DNA of 21,765 nucleotides from positions 1 through 21,765 of the forward strand of contig CAJTJA010000041.1 in NCBI GenBank assembly GCA_910576845.1, in the 5' to 3' direction. Each line of letters opens with the position of its first letter. The first letter of the stretch is position 1. A program made the translations under genes and the position numbers. Of the stretch, positions 13,584 to 21,710 are shown one piece after another. The notes under the pieces are model-generated. The model did not search any database and was not told the origin of the DNA. It was given only the letters and a program-made list of their open reading frames with translations. Source of the stretch: an uncultured Oscillibacter sp. GTDB taxonomy: Bacteria > Bacillota > Clostridia > Oscillospirales > Oscillospiraceae.

Positions 13584-16500
13584 CTAAACCTCCACCGAAT
13601 CGCCGGAGGTGAGGAAGAAGAGGACGCGGCGGGTCACGCTTCTTTCCAGCACACGGCTCAGAGCCAGGCTGTACGCCTCCAGCTGAGGCCGGTAATATTC
13701 TGCGCGAAGCCGGATATCCTCCGGAGTACGGATGTAGTCTGTTTTGAAGTCAATGACTGTGAGGCCCTGTTCCGACTCGAAGCAGCAGTCTGCCACCCCC
13801 TGGAGAAGGATAGAGTCCTTCTCCGACGCCTGGGGATCATACTCCCGGGCAGGGACCAGGAGGGCAAACCGATACTCCCGAAGAGGCTTCCGTCCGGCCT
13901 GCTCCGCCTGGCGCAGCTCTTGTGCCAGCGGAGAGGACAGAAACCGGCGGAGAGCCGGAATATCTACAGCTTCGGCCTGTTCTGGAGTGAGAAGCTGCTT
14001 TTCCCTTAACGCGGAGACCTGAGCGGAGATATTCATATCGCTGAAATTCAGGTACTGCAAAACCAAATGGGTTGCCAAGCCCCGCTCCGCGGGGGTGAGG
14101 CCCTTCTGCTCCCGGCGAAACTTGGGCTGGGAAAGCGGGCGGAGATAGGGCGTATGCGCGGCATTCTCAGCAATTTCCTGATCCAGGAGGCGCCCCTTCA
14201 GCTGAGTGGCCGTCAGCTTCGCGGGAAGCATGCACTCCCTCTGATAGGGGTAGACAAAGGAGAGAAGCGCGGGGTCAAAGGGGATTTCCGCAGAGCCGGG
14301 GCCCTCATCTTGAAGGCACCTGTCCGGACATTCCCGGCTGTCCTCCCCGCTGTGGAGGAAAACGTTCCAGGGAGCACCGGGGCAGGAAGCAGCCGAGATT
14401 TCGCATCCGGACAATTCCCGGAGCGGTTCCGCTTCCGGGCGGCAGAGCAAGGGAAGCAGCAGCCACTCGCCAAACGTCCGGCAGGAGGCAATGGTCTCCG
14501 GCGGAACAGGACAGACGGCGGAAGCGGCCAGGCGCTGGAGACGGGTTTCGGCGAAATACATGGAAGCAATAAGAATCAGCTTTTCCTTGGGCCGGGTCAT
14601 GGCCACATAGAGAACCCGCTGTTCCTCCGCCAGGTTTTCCCGCCGGAGCGCTTCCTCCACCGCCTGGCGGGCTAGAGTGGAGTAACGGATTTTTCGTTTC
14701 AGGTCCACCCGGCGGGGACCGAGACCCATAGCGGGATGGACCAGGACGGGGGAGTCAAAATCCTGCCGGGAAAAGGCATGGTCCAGGTCTGCCAGAATAA
14801 CAATGGGAAATTCCAGACCTTTGGATTTGTGTATGCTCATCAGGCGAACGCCGCCTGCCGCCGAGCCGGAGGCGGATGCGGGGGCTTTCCCGGCATCCAG
14901 GAGGCGGCGGAGCTGGGTAACAAAGGCAAAAAGCCCCCGATAACCGCCGTTTTCAAACTTTTCTGCCTGCCGGGCCAGAGAGATGAGGTTTTCCCGGCGC
15001 TCCAAGCCGTGGTCCAGAGCACCGAAAAGGCCCAAAAGATTCAGTGTGTTATAGATGTGCCAGAGAAGGCGGTGGACGCTCATGTCCCGCGCAGAGGCGC
15101 GCAGAGCGTTTAATGTTTTCAAGAAGGAGGCGCAGTCCTGGGCTTCGGAGCCCGCTACGGCTTCATAGAAGCTGACGTCGGGGGCAGTGCTTCGAATTTC
15201 TGCCAGGCGATCCGGCGTGAAGCTGAAAATGGGAGACCGAAGCACGGAAATCAGGGGGACGTCCTGCCGGGGGTTGTCAATCAGCTCCAGCAGGGATACC
15301 ATGGTGGAGACCTCCATTGTGTCGAAGAAGCCGCTGTCCTCCTGAAAGGAGCAGGGAATGTCCTGCTCTGCCAGGGCGTTGGCAAAGGCCGCCGTCCGGC
15401 TGCCGGGGGAGCGCATAAGGATTACAATATCCTCCGGCTTGCAGGGGCGAAGGGTCCCATCCGGACAGGTGACGGGATAGCCCTCATCCAGAAGCCTGCG
15501 AATCCGGCGGGCGGCAAAGCGGGCCTCTGCCGTCAGCTTTTTCACCGGATGCGCATTCTCTGCCGACTTCTGACGGACAGTGACGAGATGGAACTCCGTT
15601 TGGCAGTCCGCCCGGGAAGGGTAGTAGGCCGCTCCGAAATGAAGTGACGCATCCTCATTGTAATCAAAATCACCCATTTCTACGGAAAGTATATTTTGAA
15701 AAACAAAATTTGCGGCATCCAGGATCTCCTGCCGGGAGCGGAAGTTCCGGGAGAGCACGATTTTCCGTTCTTCGCCTTCCCCCGCCTCGGTGTGAGGCTT
15801 GAAAGCGGCGTATTTTTCCAGAAAAATCGTTGGGTCGGCAAGGCGGAAACGATAGATGCTCTGCTTCACATCGCCAACGGTAAAAAGGTTTTTCCCATCT
15901 TTGGAGACCGCGCGGAAGATGGCGTTCTGCACCTCGTTGGTATCCTGGTACTCATCTACCAGAATCTCGGCATAGCGGGCCGATACCTGTTCTCCCAGTT
16001 CCGTAGGCGAACCGTCAGGCTTTACCAGAAGGGCAAGGGCAAAATGCTCCTGGTCGGAAAAGTCAGCGGCATTCAAACGAAGCTTTTCCAGGCGAAATGC
16101 CTCGGAGAAATCCGCGGTCAGGTCCAGCAGGGCCAGCATAGCCGGCGCCAGGGCCCGAATGTCCTCCATGGCCTCTTCTCCAGTGACGGAGAGCCAGCTT
16201 TGCAGAGGCTTCAGGGCGGTTTTGCAGTTTTCCCATGTCTGCTTCAGAGAGACAATATCGGGATCGTCCTTCCGCCCTTTGGGAGTGGTAAGCCGCGGAA
16301 AGACGATGGCCTCCGACAGCCGGCGGGCATCCTCCCAACTGCCGGCCCCGCTCAGGGCGCGGAATCCCTGGGCTGCTTCCAGAAATTTCGCACCGTAGCC
16401 ATTTTCCAGAGAGGCGTCCCCTTCCGTGCGTCCGGCAGCGCGGCAGAGCTGATCTGTCCAGTGGGCGGCGCGGCGGCAGAGACTGCTCAAGAGGACTTGT

Positions 16501-17150
16501 GCATAGGTTGTGTCATCAAAGCGGGCGGCGGGTTTTTCCCATGCGACCCGGTTTCGAAGAAGCCAGCCCTCTGGGGAGGCATGACTTTGAAGCTTATCAT
16601 AAAACTCCAGAACCAGGTCCGCGAGAGCGCTGTCGTCCCGGCCTGCTCCCAGGGTGTCCGCCAGCTGCTCACGGCCGTCATCCAGGTGTTCGTAAAAGTT
16701 CGACAGCACCCGGTCCAAAACGCGGCGGCGGATCAGAGCGGCTTCGCTGTCGTCGAGAATGCGAAAGTCCGGCGTCAAGGCGTGCTTGTCTCCATCCCTG
16801 GCCAGAAGATGGGTGTTTTCCCGAAGAAGAGCCGTACAAAAGGCATCCACTGTCTTAATGTCCGCCTGATAGACCCGGAGAAGCTGGCGGCGGAGATGGG
16901 AATCGGAGGGGTCCTCTGCCATGCGGTGGCTGAGCTCGGCGGCGATTTTGCCCCGGAGTTCAGCGGCGGCGGCACGGGTATAAGTAATGATGAGGAAATC
17001 ATCGACATTGTGCCGTTCCTCCGTTACATAGCAAAAGAGGCGGTCCACCAGGACGCGGGTTTTGCCGGAGCCGGCAGCAGCGGAGACAAGAAGGCTCCCG
17101 CCCCTGTTTTTCACTGCGGCTTCCTGCTGGGGGGTAAGGGTTACGGGCAT
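13584..17150 (-). CDS. addA: AddA, helicase-nuclease subunit of AddAB
   Basis: A 1188-residue UvrD-type (SF1A) helicase with a C-terminal nuclease. With AddB it processes double-strand DNA ends for RecA-dependent repair. Walker A is SAAAGSGKT at about 23-31. Motif II is VDEYQDTN near 397-404. Motif VI is YVAMTRPKEKLIL near 850. The RecB-type nuclease has GVADCCFES and VIDFKTDYI near residue 1132, which supply the metal-binding Asp residues and the Lys. The length is normal for AddA. The start at 17150 overlaps the end of addB by 10 bp, so the two are translationally coupled in the usual addB-addA order. No clear terminator was seen after the stop; ACGCC-GGCGT at about 13546-13562 is weak. Confidence 0.97.
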   Translation of the reverse strand: MPVTLTPQQEAAVKNRGGSLLVSAAAGSGKTRVLVDRLFCYVTEERHNVDDFLIITYTRAAAAELRGKIAAELSHRMAEDPSDSHLRRQLLRVYQADIKTVDAFCTALLRENTHLLARDGDKHALTPDFRILDDSEAALIRRRVLDRVLSNFYEHLDDGREQLADTLGAGRDDSALADLVLEFYDKLQSHASPEGWLLRNRVAWEKPAARFDDTTYAQVLLSSLCRRAAHWTDQLCRAAGRTEGDASLENGYGAKFLEAAQGFRALSGAGSWEDARRLSEAIVFPRLTTPKGRKDDPDIVSLKQTWENCKTALKPLQSWLSVTGEEAMEDIRALAPAMLALLDLTADFSEAFRLEKLRLNAADFSDQEHFALALLVKPDGSPTELGEQVSARYAEILVDEYQDTNEVQNAIFRAVSKDGKNLFTVGDVKQSIYRFRLADPTIFLEKYAAFKPHTEAGEGEERKIVLSRNFRSRQEILDAANFVFQNILSVEMGDFDYNEDASLHFGAAYYPSRADCQTEFHLVTVRQKSAENAHPVKKLTAEARFAARRIRRLLDEGYPVTCPDGTLRPCKPEDIVILMRSPGSRTAAFANALAEQDIPCSFQEDSGFFDTMEVSTMVSLLELIDNPRQDVPLISVLRSPIFSFTPDRLAEIRSTAPDVSFYEAVAGSEAQDCASFLKTLNALRASARDMSVHRLLWHIYNTLNLLGLFGALDHGLERRENLISLARQAEKFENGGYRGLFAFVTQLRRLLDAGKAPASASGSAAGGVRLMSIHKSKGLEFPIVILADLDHAFSRQDFDSPVLVHPAMGLGPRRVDLKRKIRYSTLARQAVEEALRRENLAEEQRVLYVAMTRPKEKLILIASMYFAETRLQRLAASAVCPVPPETIASCRTFGEWLLLPLLCRPEAEPLRELSGCEISAASCPGAPWNVFLHSGEDSRECPDRCLQDEGPGSAEIPFDPALLSFVYPYQRECMLPAKLTATQLKGRLLDQEIAENAAHTPYLRPLSQPKFRREQKGLTPAERGLATHLVLQYLNFSDMNISAQVSALREKQLLTPEQAEAVDIPALRRFLSSPLAQELRQAEQAGRKPLREYRFALLVPAREYDPQASEKDSILLQGVADCCFESEQGLTVIDFKTDYIRTPEDIRLRAEYYRPQLEAYSLALSRVLERSVTRRVLFFLTSGDSVEV

Positions 17151-20100
17151 GTGGAACCGCCTCCTTCCATCTCAAGTGCCTGCCAAAATTCCTCTGTCTT
17201 TACCGGGAGAATGTAATTCAGGCGGTCGCCGTCCCGGCCGTCCCGAAAATGGCAGGCGGAAGACCAGTCGCAATATTGGCAGGGAACATCATTTTCGCTG
17301 TGGCAGCAGGGATCCGCATCAATATTGCCCTGGCGGATTTCCCGGCTGATGTCGTGAAGAAGCGTCTCAACGTACCGGCCCAGTTTTCCAAGCTGGGCGG
17401 CGGAGGCAAGGCTGCCGGAGATGTCTCCGTTTTTATTTACCCGAAGAGGGAGATAACGGGGCTGTTTCAGCGCCTCGTGTTCCATGGCCTGGAGAACCTG
17501 GGGTTCCGCCAGGAGAAGCCCGCTGCGGCGGAGCTGTTTTTCGCGTTCCGCCTGGAGCCTGTCCGGGGGAATGTTCCGTTCCGCAGAAAGGATATCGTCC
17601 CGGGCGGGGAGGTAAAGCACCCCGGCAGGCTCAATTTCTCCGCCGAAGCGGGAGGCTCCTGCTTTTTGCAGGGCAAAGAGGTACAAGAGCATTTGAATAT
17701 CCAGTCCCATGCGGACCGCCGCGAGGTCGAAGGATTTCTTTCCTGATTTGTAGTCCACGACCCGAAGATAAATCCGGCCGTCTTTAAACCAGCCGTCCAC
17801 CCGGTCCACTTTGCCGCCGACACGAAGCTCGCCGTCAGGCTCGGAGATTACTACGGAGGGAATATCCGCCTCTTTTCCGTCGCCGAAGGAAAGCTCAAAA
17901 GCCAGAGGCGTGAAATCCGAATGGCGCAGTTCTTCCGCGGCCTGATCGACTACGGCGTAGGCTGTATTCCGCAGGCGGGCAAAGAGATAGCGGAAGCGGG
18001 CGTTTCGGTTTTGAAAGTTGCGGAGCTCTTTTTGAACATATTCGTCAATGTATTTCCGAACCAGGGCGTGGAGAGTATCCTGGTCTGTTCGGGCAAAGCC
18101 GCCGAGAGACAGGACATCCCTTGTGACATGCTCCAGCAGAAAATGGAGGAAGGTGCCGATTTGAGGCGCGTCGAAGGCCGCGGGAGTCCGGGGCTTGGCC
18201 CGGAGGCCGTATTCCATGAAATAGGAGAAGTGGCAGGAACGAATGCGCTCCAGCCGGGAGGCGGTCATGCTGATGCGTTTGCCATACAGAGCCTGTACCG
18301 CGTTTGAGGAGAGAGAACCTCGCGTATAAGCGGACGCCCGCTCCATGGCGGAGAGACGGGAGCGGAACAGAGGCTCTTTGTCAAGGCTGCGCCACAGAAG
18401 TCCGCCGGGGACGGCTGATTCCAGGGCCGGAATCGGAGCCGTCAGGCGGTAGGCCCGGTCATTGGGCTCCCGTTCCAGCCGAAGAGAGGGGAACAGGAGC
18501 AGCAGGCGGTCCACCACAAAGGCCGGGCGGAGTTCTGCCCCGGAAATGTCGGCTGTAGGGAAACTCACTGTCAGGCCCATGGTGGGCTGGGCAAGAGCGG
18601 CATAGAGGTTTTGGAGTTCGATGCCCATCTGCTCCATGCCTGTGGGGGCCAGCTCAATTCCCCGGAGGGAGAGCGCTTCCCGGTCATCCTCATTTAAAAT
18701 GCCGCCGCCCTCACCGGGAGCGGGGAGGACGTGGTCATTGGCCCCTAAAAGAAAGAGATATTTGGCGGTATGACGGTCGTTTCGGGCAATGCCGCTGACT
18801 TCAACCTGATCCAAGGAAACCGGAATGGTGCCCACGCTGTATTGCGTGAGGACCTGGCGAAGGAGGCGGGAAAACTCCTCCAGCTCCATAGGCTCGGGTC
18901 CCAAAATTTCTACAAACTGGTCCAGCACCCCGCAGAGAATCTCCCAGAGCTGGGCGGTTTCCTCCGCATCCTGAAGACGGCCAGCTCCGGCCTGCGCGCG
19001 GAGCTGGTTTTCCAGCGCATCCTGAAGGCTCAGCTCCTCCATAAAACTGTATAGGGCGTCTACTTTGGCGGCAGCGGTCTCCCCTGCTTTCAGACCGTCG
19101 GCCAGGCGGCGCAGGGGGCCTTGAATCCGGCGGCGGAGGGTGTTGACCGATTCTAATTGACTTTCCCGGGAATGCGTCCAGGAAGCGCCATAGCCATCCG
19201 GGTTTTCCACCCAGTCCGTATCCCGGAGCCACATGCTGCCGTGAATTTCCCACTTCAGGACATAGTTTTCAAGCTGGTCGCATTCCTCCGGCGTCAGGCC
19301 GGCAAGGCTGGTTTTCAGCCAGCGAAACATATCGTCGTATTCATACCCGCCTTCGATAGCGGCCAGAACACCGGTGAGAAGGCTGAGGACCGGCTTTTCC
19401 AAAATGTCGCTGCGGCGGCTGAGGTATACGGGAATCCCATAGCGCTCAAAAACTGTCTCAATAACGCCTTCATAATCCCCTATGTTCCGGGCGGCGACGG
19501 TGATATCCCGGCAGCGGCACTTTCCGTTGGCCAACAAGCGGCGGATGGCGGCGGCGGTCTGCTCTACCTCGGAAAAGACCGTATCGGCCTGGAGAATCTG
19601 TATCTGCGAAGCGTCGCCCTCATAAGGCGCGGGGCTGCCAAAAAAGCATCGTTCCAGGTGGCCCAGGGCACTGGCGTCCCGGCTCTTTAAAACCTCGATT
19701 TTCACAGGCGTGCGCTCCTGTTTCGCTAAACGGCGGAGGCGGTCCAGGGTACGGAGGGAGGCTTCAAATATTTCCTCCCGGCTATTGGGCTCCCCCAGAA
19801 GCGTGACGGTGACAGAATGGGCCTGACGAAGAAAAATGGACAGGACCCGACGCTCCTGGGCAGTGAAATATGTAAAGCCGTCGAGGTAGATATCCTTGTT
19901 TGCTGTCACATAGCCGGAAGATTCCAGATTGTCACAGAGCTTCGTCATCCGGTCCCTGGCGTCCAGACCGGGGCGGAGAAGGCGGGACTCGTAGGCTCCG
20001 TAGAGGAGACTCAAGTCCCGGAGCTTGTCCCGGGTAGCGCCTGTAATGGACTGAGATTGTTCATAGAGGGAGCGGGGAGAGACTTCGTAGCAGCGAAGCT

Positions 20101-20470
20101 CCTCAAAAAGGTCCAAGAGCTGGCGCAGAAAAGCTGATTTTCGGGAAGGACGGCGATAGACCGTCAGTTCCGGGGCGGTCTCCAAAAGCGCTTTTTCCAG
20201 CGTGAGGAGTTTGCCTCCCGCATCCAAGGTGACCTGTGCGCCGCCGCCGGTAATGGAAAGCACCCGGTCACAAAGGCGGCGAAAGCTCAGTACTTCGGCA
20301 AAGCGGCTGGCTGTGTCGCCGCAGGCGCTGCACAAATCCACCTCCGCCTGATGGGAGGCATGCTCGGGAACCAAGAGAATTTGCTGCCGTTCATTTGCGT
20401 GGAATGCGATACGGTCCAAAACAGCTTGAGATTTGCCGGTTTTTGCCCGGCCGGTCAATATGTTTAGCAT
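17141..20470 (-). CDS. addB: AddB, nuclease/scaffold subunit of AddAB
   Basis: A 1109-residue partner of AddA. The N-terminus has a Walker A-like G7RAKTGKS14. The degraded helicase core is followed by a RecB-family nuclease with GGKVDRVDGW and VVDYKSGKKSF. The four cysteines of the AddB iron-sulfur cluster are present: C746 in RIRSCHFSYFMEYG, and C1064, C1067 and C1073 in PCQYCDWSSAC (C-x2-C-x5-C). ATG 20470 has GGGAGG about 9 bases before it and its own promoter upstream. It is the first gene of the addBA operon. All catalytic and cluster residues are kept, so it should be active. Confidence 0.97.
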   Translation of the reverse strand: MLNILTGRAKTGKSQAVLDRIAFHANERQQILLVPEHASHQAEVDLCSACGDTASRFAEVLSFRRLCDRVLSITGGGAQVTLDAGGKLLTLEKALLETAPELTVYRRPSRKSAFLRQLLDLFEELRCYEVSPRSLYEQSQSITGATRDKLRDLSLLYGAYESRLLRPGLDARDRMTKLCDNLESSGYVTANKDIYLDGFTYFTAQERRVLSIFLRQAHSVTVTLLGEPNSREEIFEASLRTLDRLRRLAKQERTPVKIEVLKSRDASALGHLERCFFGSPAPYEGDASQIQILQADTVFSEVEQTAAAIRRLLANGKCRCRDITVAARNIGDYEGVIETVFERYGIPVYLSRRSDILEKPVLSLLTGVLAAIEGGYEYDDMFRWLKTSLAGLTPEECDQLENYVLKWEIHGSMWLRDTDWVENPDGYGASWTHSRESQLESVNTLRRRIQGPLRRLADGLKAGETAAAKVDALYSFMEELSLQDALENQLRAQAGAGRLQDAEETAQLWEILCGVLDQFVEILGPEPMELEEFSRLLRQVLTQYSVGTIPVSLDQVEVSGIARNDRHTAKYLFLLGANDHVLPAPGEGGGILNEDDREALSLRGIELAPTGMEQMGIELQNLYAALAQPTMGLTVSFPTADISGAELRPAFVVDRLLLLFPSLRLEREPNDRAYRLTAPIPALESAVPGGLLWRSLDKEPLFRSRLSAMERASAYTRGSLSSNAVQALYGKRISMTASRLERIRSCHFSYFMEYGLRAKPRTPAAFDAPQIGTFLHFLLEHVTRDVLSLGGFARTDQDTLHALVRKYIDEYVQKELRNFQNRNARFRYLFARLRNTAYAVVDQAAEELRHSDFTPLAFELSFGDGKEADIPSVVISEPDGELRVGGKVDRVDGWFKDGRIYLRVVDYKSGKKSFDLAAVRMGLDIQMLLYLFALQKAGASRFGGEIEPAGVLYLPARDDILSAERNIPPDRLQAEREKQLRRSGLLLAEPQVLQAMEHEALKQPRYLPLRVNKNGDISGSLASAAQLGKLGRYVETLLHDISREIRQGNIDADPCCHSENDVPCQYCDWSSACHFRDGRDGDRLNYILPVKTEEFWQALEMEGGGSTCP

Positions 20471-20539
20471 TAGAAGCGGCCTCCCTCTCCCGACAATGTA
20501 GTTTCAGCAGAAATCTGCATGATATTACAGAAATATAAT

Positions 20540-20569
20540 ATTATAGCATAATTACCGGAGGCTTCGCAA
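20540..20569 (-). promoter_or_regulatory. promoter of addBA
   Basis: Minus-strand TTGCGA (20564-20569), 18-base spacer and perfect TATAAT (20540-20545), about 70 bases before the addB start. It is divergent from the acetyltransferase promoter, about 75 bp away. Confidence 0.65.
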
Positions 20570-20641
20570 CTTTGTATGTTCATTGACCCTTTTAAAAAAG
20601 TGTTGCTGGGCGATAACTTCGGCAGTTTCCACAAAAACATA

Positions 20642-20671
20642 TTGATGCAATCGGGTACCCCGTGCTATAAT
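20642..20671 (+). promoter_or_regulatory. promoter of the leader-acetyltransferase unit
   Basis: TTGATG (20642-20647), 18-base spacer, perfect TATAAT (20666-20671). Transcription would start near 20678, leaving about 34 bases before the leader peptide start and about 117 before the acetyltransferase start. Confidence 0.75.
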
Positions 20672-20711
20672 CGATCTGATAAAGGCCGGGTGCTTTTTGA
20701 GACAGGGAACG

Positions 20712-20774
20712 ATGCCCAATGGCGGCAAAAGAGCCGTTGTCTGGGTGTTTTCGCATGTTTCAAACAAGCCCTAA
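20712..20774 (+). CDS. 20-residue leader peptide of the acetyltransferase attenuator
   Basis: ATG 20712 to TAA 20772-20774 encodes MPNGGKRAVVWVFSHVSNKP. A short ribosome site AGGGA lies 4 bases before the start (close spacing). The ORF lies between a good promoter and the acetyltransferase gene. Its codons 14-17 (SHVS region) form the left arm of a hairpin whose right arm touches the acetyltransferase ribosome site. A diverged inverted copy of the same reading frame, keeping HVSNK exactly, is found at 21464-21526. This arrangement is that of stalling leaders of inducible resistance genes; the function is inferred and which antibiotic would cause stalling is unknown. Confidence 0.65.
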   Translation: MPNGGKRAVVWVFSHVSNKP

Positions 20775-20793
20775 TTCACAGGGGGAAACATGC
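20753..20793 (+). promoter_or_regulatory. ribosome-site hairpin (translational attenuator)
   Basis: GCATGTTTC (20753-20761) pairs perfectly with GAAACATGC (20785-20793). Inside the loop CCCT (20769-20772) can pair with AGGG (20780-20783). Together they would hide the AGGGGG ribosome site (20780-20785) and end 2 bases before the GTG start of the acetyltransferase. A ribosome paused on the last codons of the leader would cover the left arm and free the site. Confidence 0.7.
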
Positions 20794-20794
20794 C

Positions 20795-21259
20795 GTGACT
20801 TTGATATACAAACGGGCGACGCTTGACGACATAGATTTATTGACAAAAACAAGAATAGAGGTTTTAAGAGCCGCCAATCAACTATCTGATGATATTGATA
20901 TGAGCGAAGTAGAGCGAGAATCCTACAACTATTACCAAAAGGCTCTTTATGACGGTTCCCATATTGCATATTTGGTTTTTGACGGGAATCGTTTTGCCGG
21001 GGCTGGCGGTGTCAGCTTTTTTCAAGTAATGCCAACCTATCATAATCCAAGCGGAAATAAAGCCTATATAATGAATATGTACACTCACCCCACATACAGA
21101 AGAAAGGGGATTGCTACTAAAACATTAGATATGCTGGTTAATGATATAAAAAATAAAGGTATTACGGCGATTTCATTAGAATCAACTGACATGGGGCGAC
21201 ATTTATATGAAAAATACGGATTTATAAAAATGAACAATGAAATGGAACTGCCAAAATAG
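20795..21259 (+). CDS. GNAT-family N-acetyltransferase, probably horizontally acquired
   Basis: A 154-residue acetyl-CoA-dependent acetyltransferase. It begins VTLIYKRATLDDIDLLTKTRIEVLRAANQL; the acetyl-CoA pyrophosphate loop is R102-R-K-G105-I-A107 in MYTHPTYRRKGIATKTLDML; and the C-terminal GNAT block is SLESTDMGRHLYEKYGFIKM. GTG 20795 is chosen because AGGGGG lies 9 bases before it and the protein then begins where the fold begins; the nearby ATG 20790 runs into a stop after two codons. A longer frame to 20576 is rejected because it would translate through the promoter and leader. The gene is visibly AT-rich (many AAA, ATA, TTA codons) against GC-rich neighbours. The leader suggests resistance to a ribosome-targeting drug, but the substrate is not known. 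Confidence 0.85.
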   Translation: MTLIYKRATLDDIDLLTKTRIEVLRAANQLSDDIDMSEVERESYNYYQKALYDGSHIAYLVFDGNRFAGAGGVSFFQVMPTYHNPSGNKAYIMNMYTHPTYRRKGIATKTLDMLVNDIKNKGITAISLESTDMGRHLYEKYGFIKMNNEMELPK

Positions 21260-21463
21260 CAGGTTCCAATTTACCGGGCAACTATCCTTCAATAGGTTGC
21301 CGCCTGCTTCAAATGTTTCGACGAACAGCCTTGTAAAACGGCTTTCCGCAACATCAATCTGAAAAGGGACTGTCTCCTTTTATCATAAAAAGAGATTCCC
21401 CGATTACGCGAGTATAGGGTACCAGGGGGAAACCCTCTGCGGCTCTCCCCCTGAGAGGCTCGA

Positions 21464-21526
21464 TTAGGCCTTGTTTGAAACATGTCAAAGCGCCCAAACA
21501 GCGGATATTTTTCCGCTGTGCCGCGC
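21464..21526 (-). pseudogene. degenerate inverted copy of the leader peptide region
   Basis: The minus strand reads ARHSGKISAVWAL-stop-HVSNKA-stop, aligned codon for codon with the functional leader (NGGKRAVVWVFSHVSNKP). The stretch CATGTTTCAAACAAG is identical. The start codon is replaced by GCG and a TGA (21485-21487) interrupts the frame. Both copies can form a small hairpin at the same place (AGCGGA/TCCGCT here, CGGC/GCCG in the other). No gene follows it on the minus strand before the acetyltransferase, so its target gene seems to have been lost. Confidence 0.55.
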
Positions 21527-21678
21527 TAAAAATTTTTGAAATACACAGAGTATTCCTGCGAATGTTTGCCTTGCCCAGCAAAAAAATCTCTCGCCGCATT
21601 CTGTCATTTATCAAACGAGGCCTAACCCGGCGGCAGAGGGCTGCTCTTTGTTGTAGGCAGAGGACGGAGTACCAAAAA

Positions 21679-21710
21679 AGAGAGACAGGCAAAGCCTGTC
21701 TCTCTTTTTT
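21679..21710 (-). terminator. strong terminator downstream of tRNA-Leu
   Basis: AGAGAGACAGGC, a 3-base loop and GCCTGTCTCTCT form a 12-bp stem flanked by A- and T-runs on both sides, directly after the tRNA CCA end. It ends the tRNA transcript on the minus strand and works in either direction by sequence. Confidence 0.9.

Larger units (their letters stand above)
21260..21710. other. 451-bp gene-free region with decayed leader copy
   Basis: No supported gene. It contains, in order: a GGCAAC/GTTGCC hairpin (about 21279-21303) that may end the acetyltransferase transcript; AAAAGG-CCTTTT and TTTTAT-C-ATAAAA dyads (about 21361-21390); a CAGGGGGA/TCCCCCTG hairpin (about 21423-21452); the inverted degenerate leader (listed separately); and the tRNA terminator. 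The open frames on the minus strand here lack ribosome sites and cross the terminator or the tRNA. Confidence 0.55.

Noticed and set aside
20576..21259. 227-residue form of the acetyltransferase
   Set aside because: It would read through the promoter and overlap the leader peptide out of frame; the GNAT fold begins right after GTG 20795.
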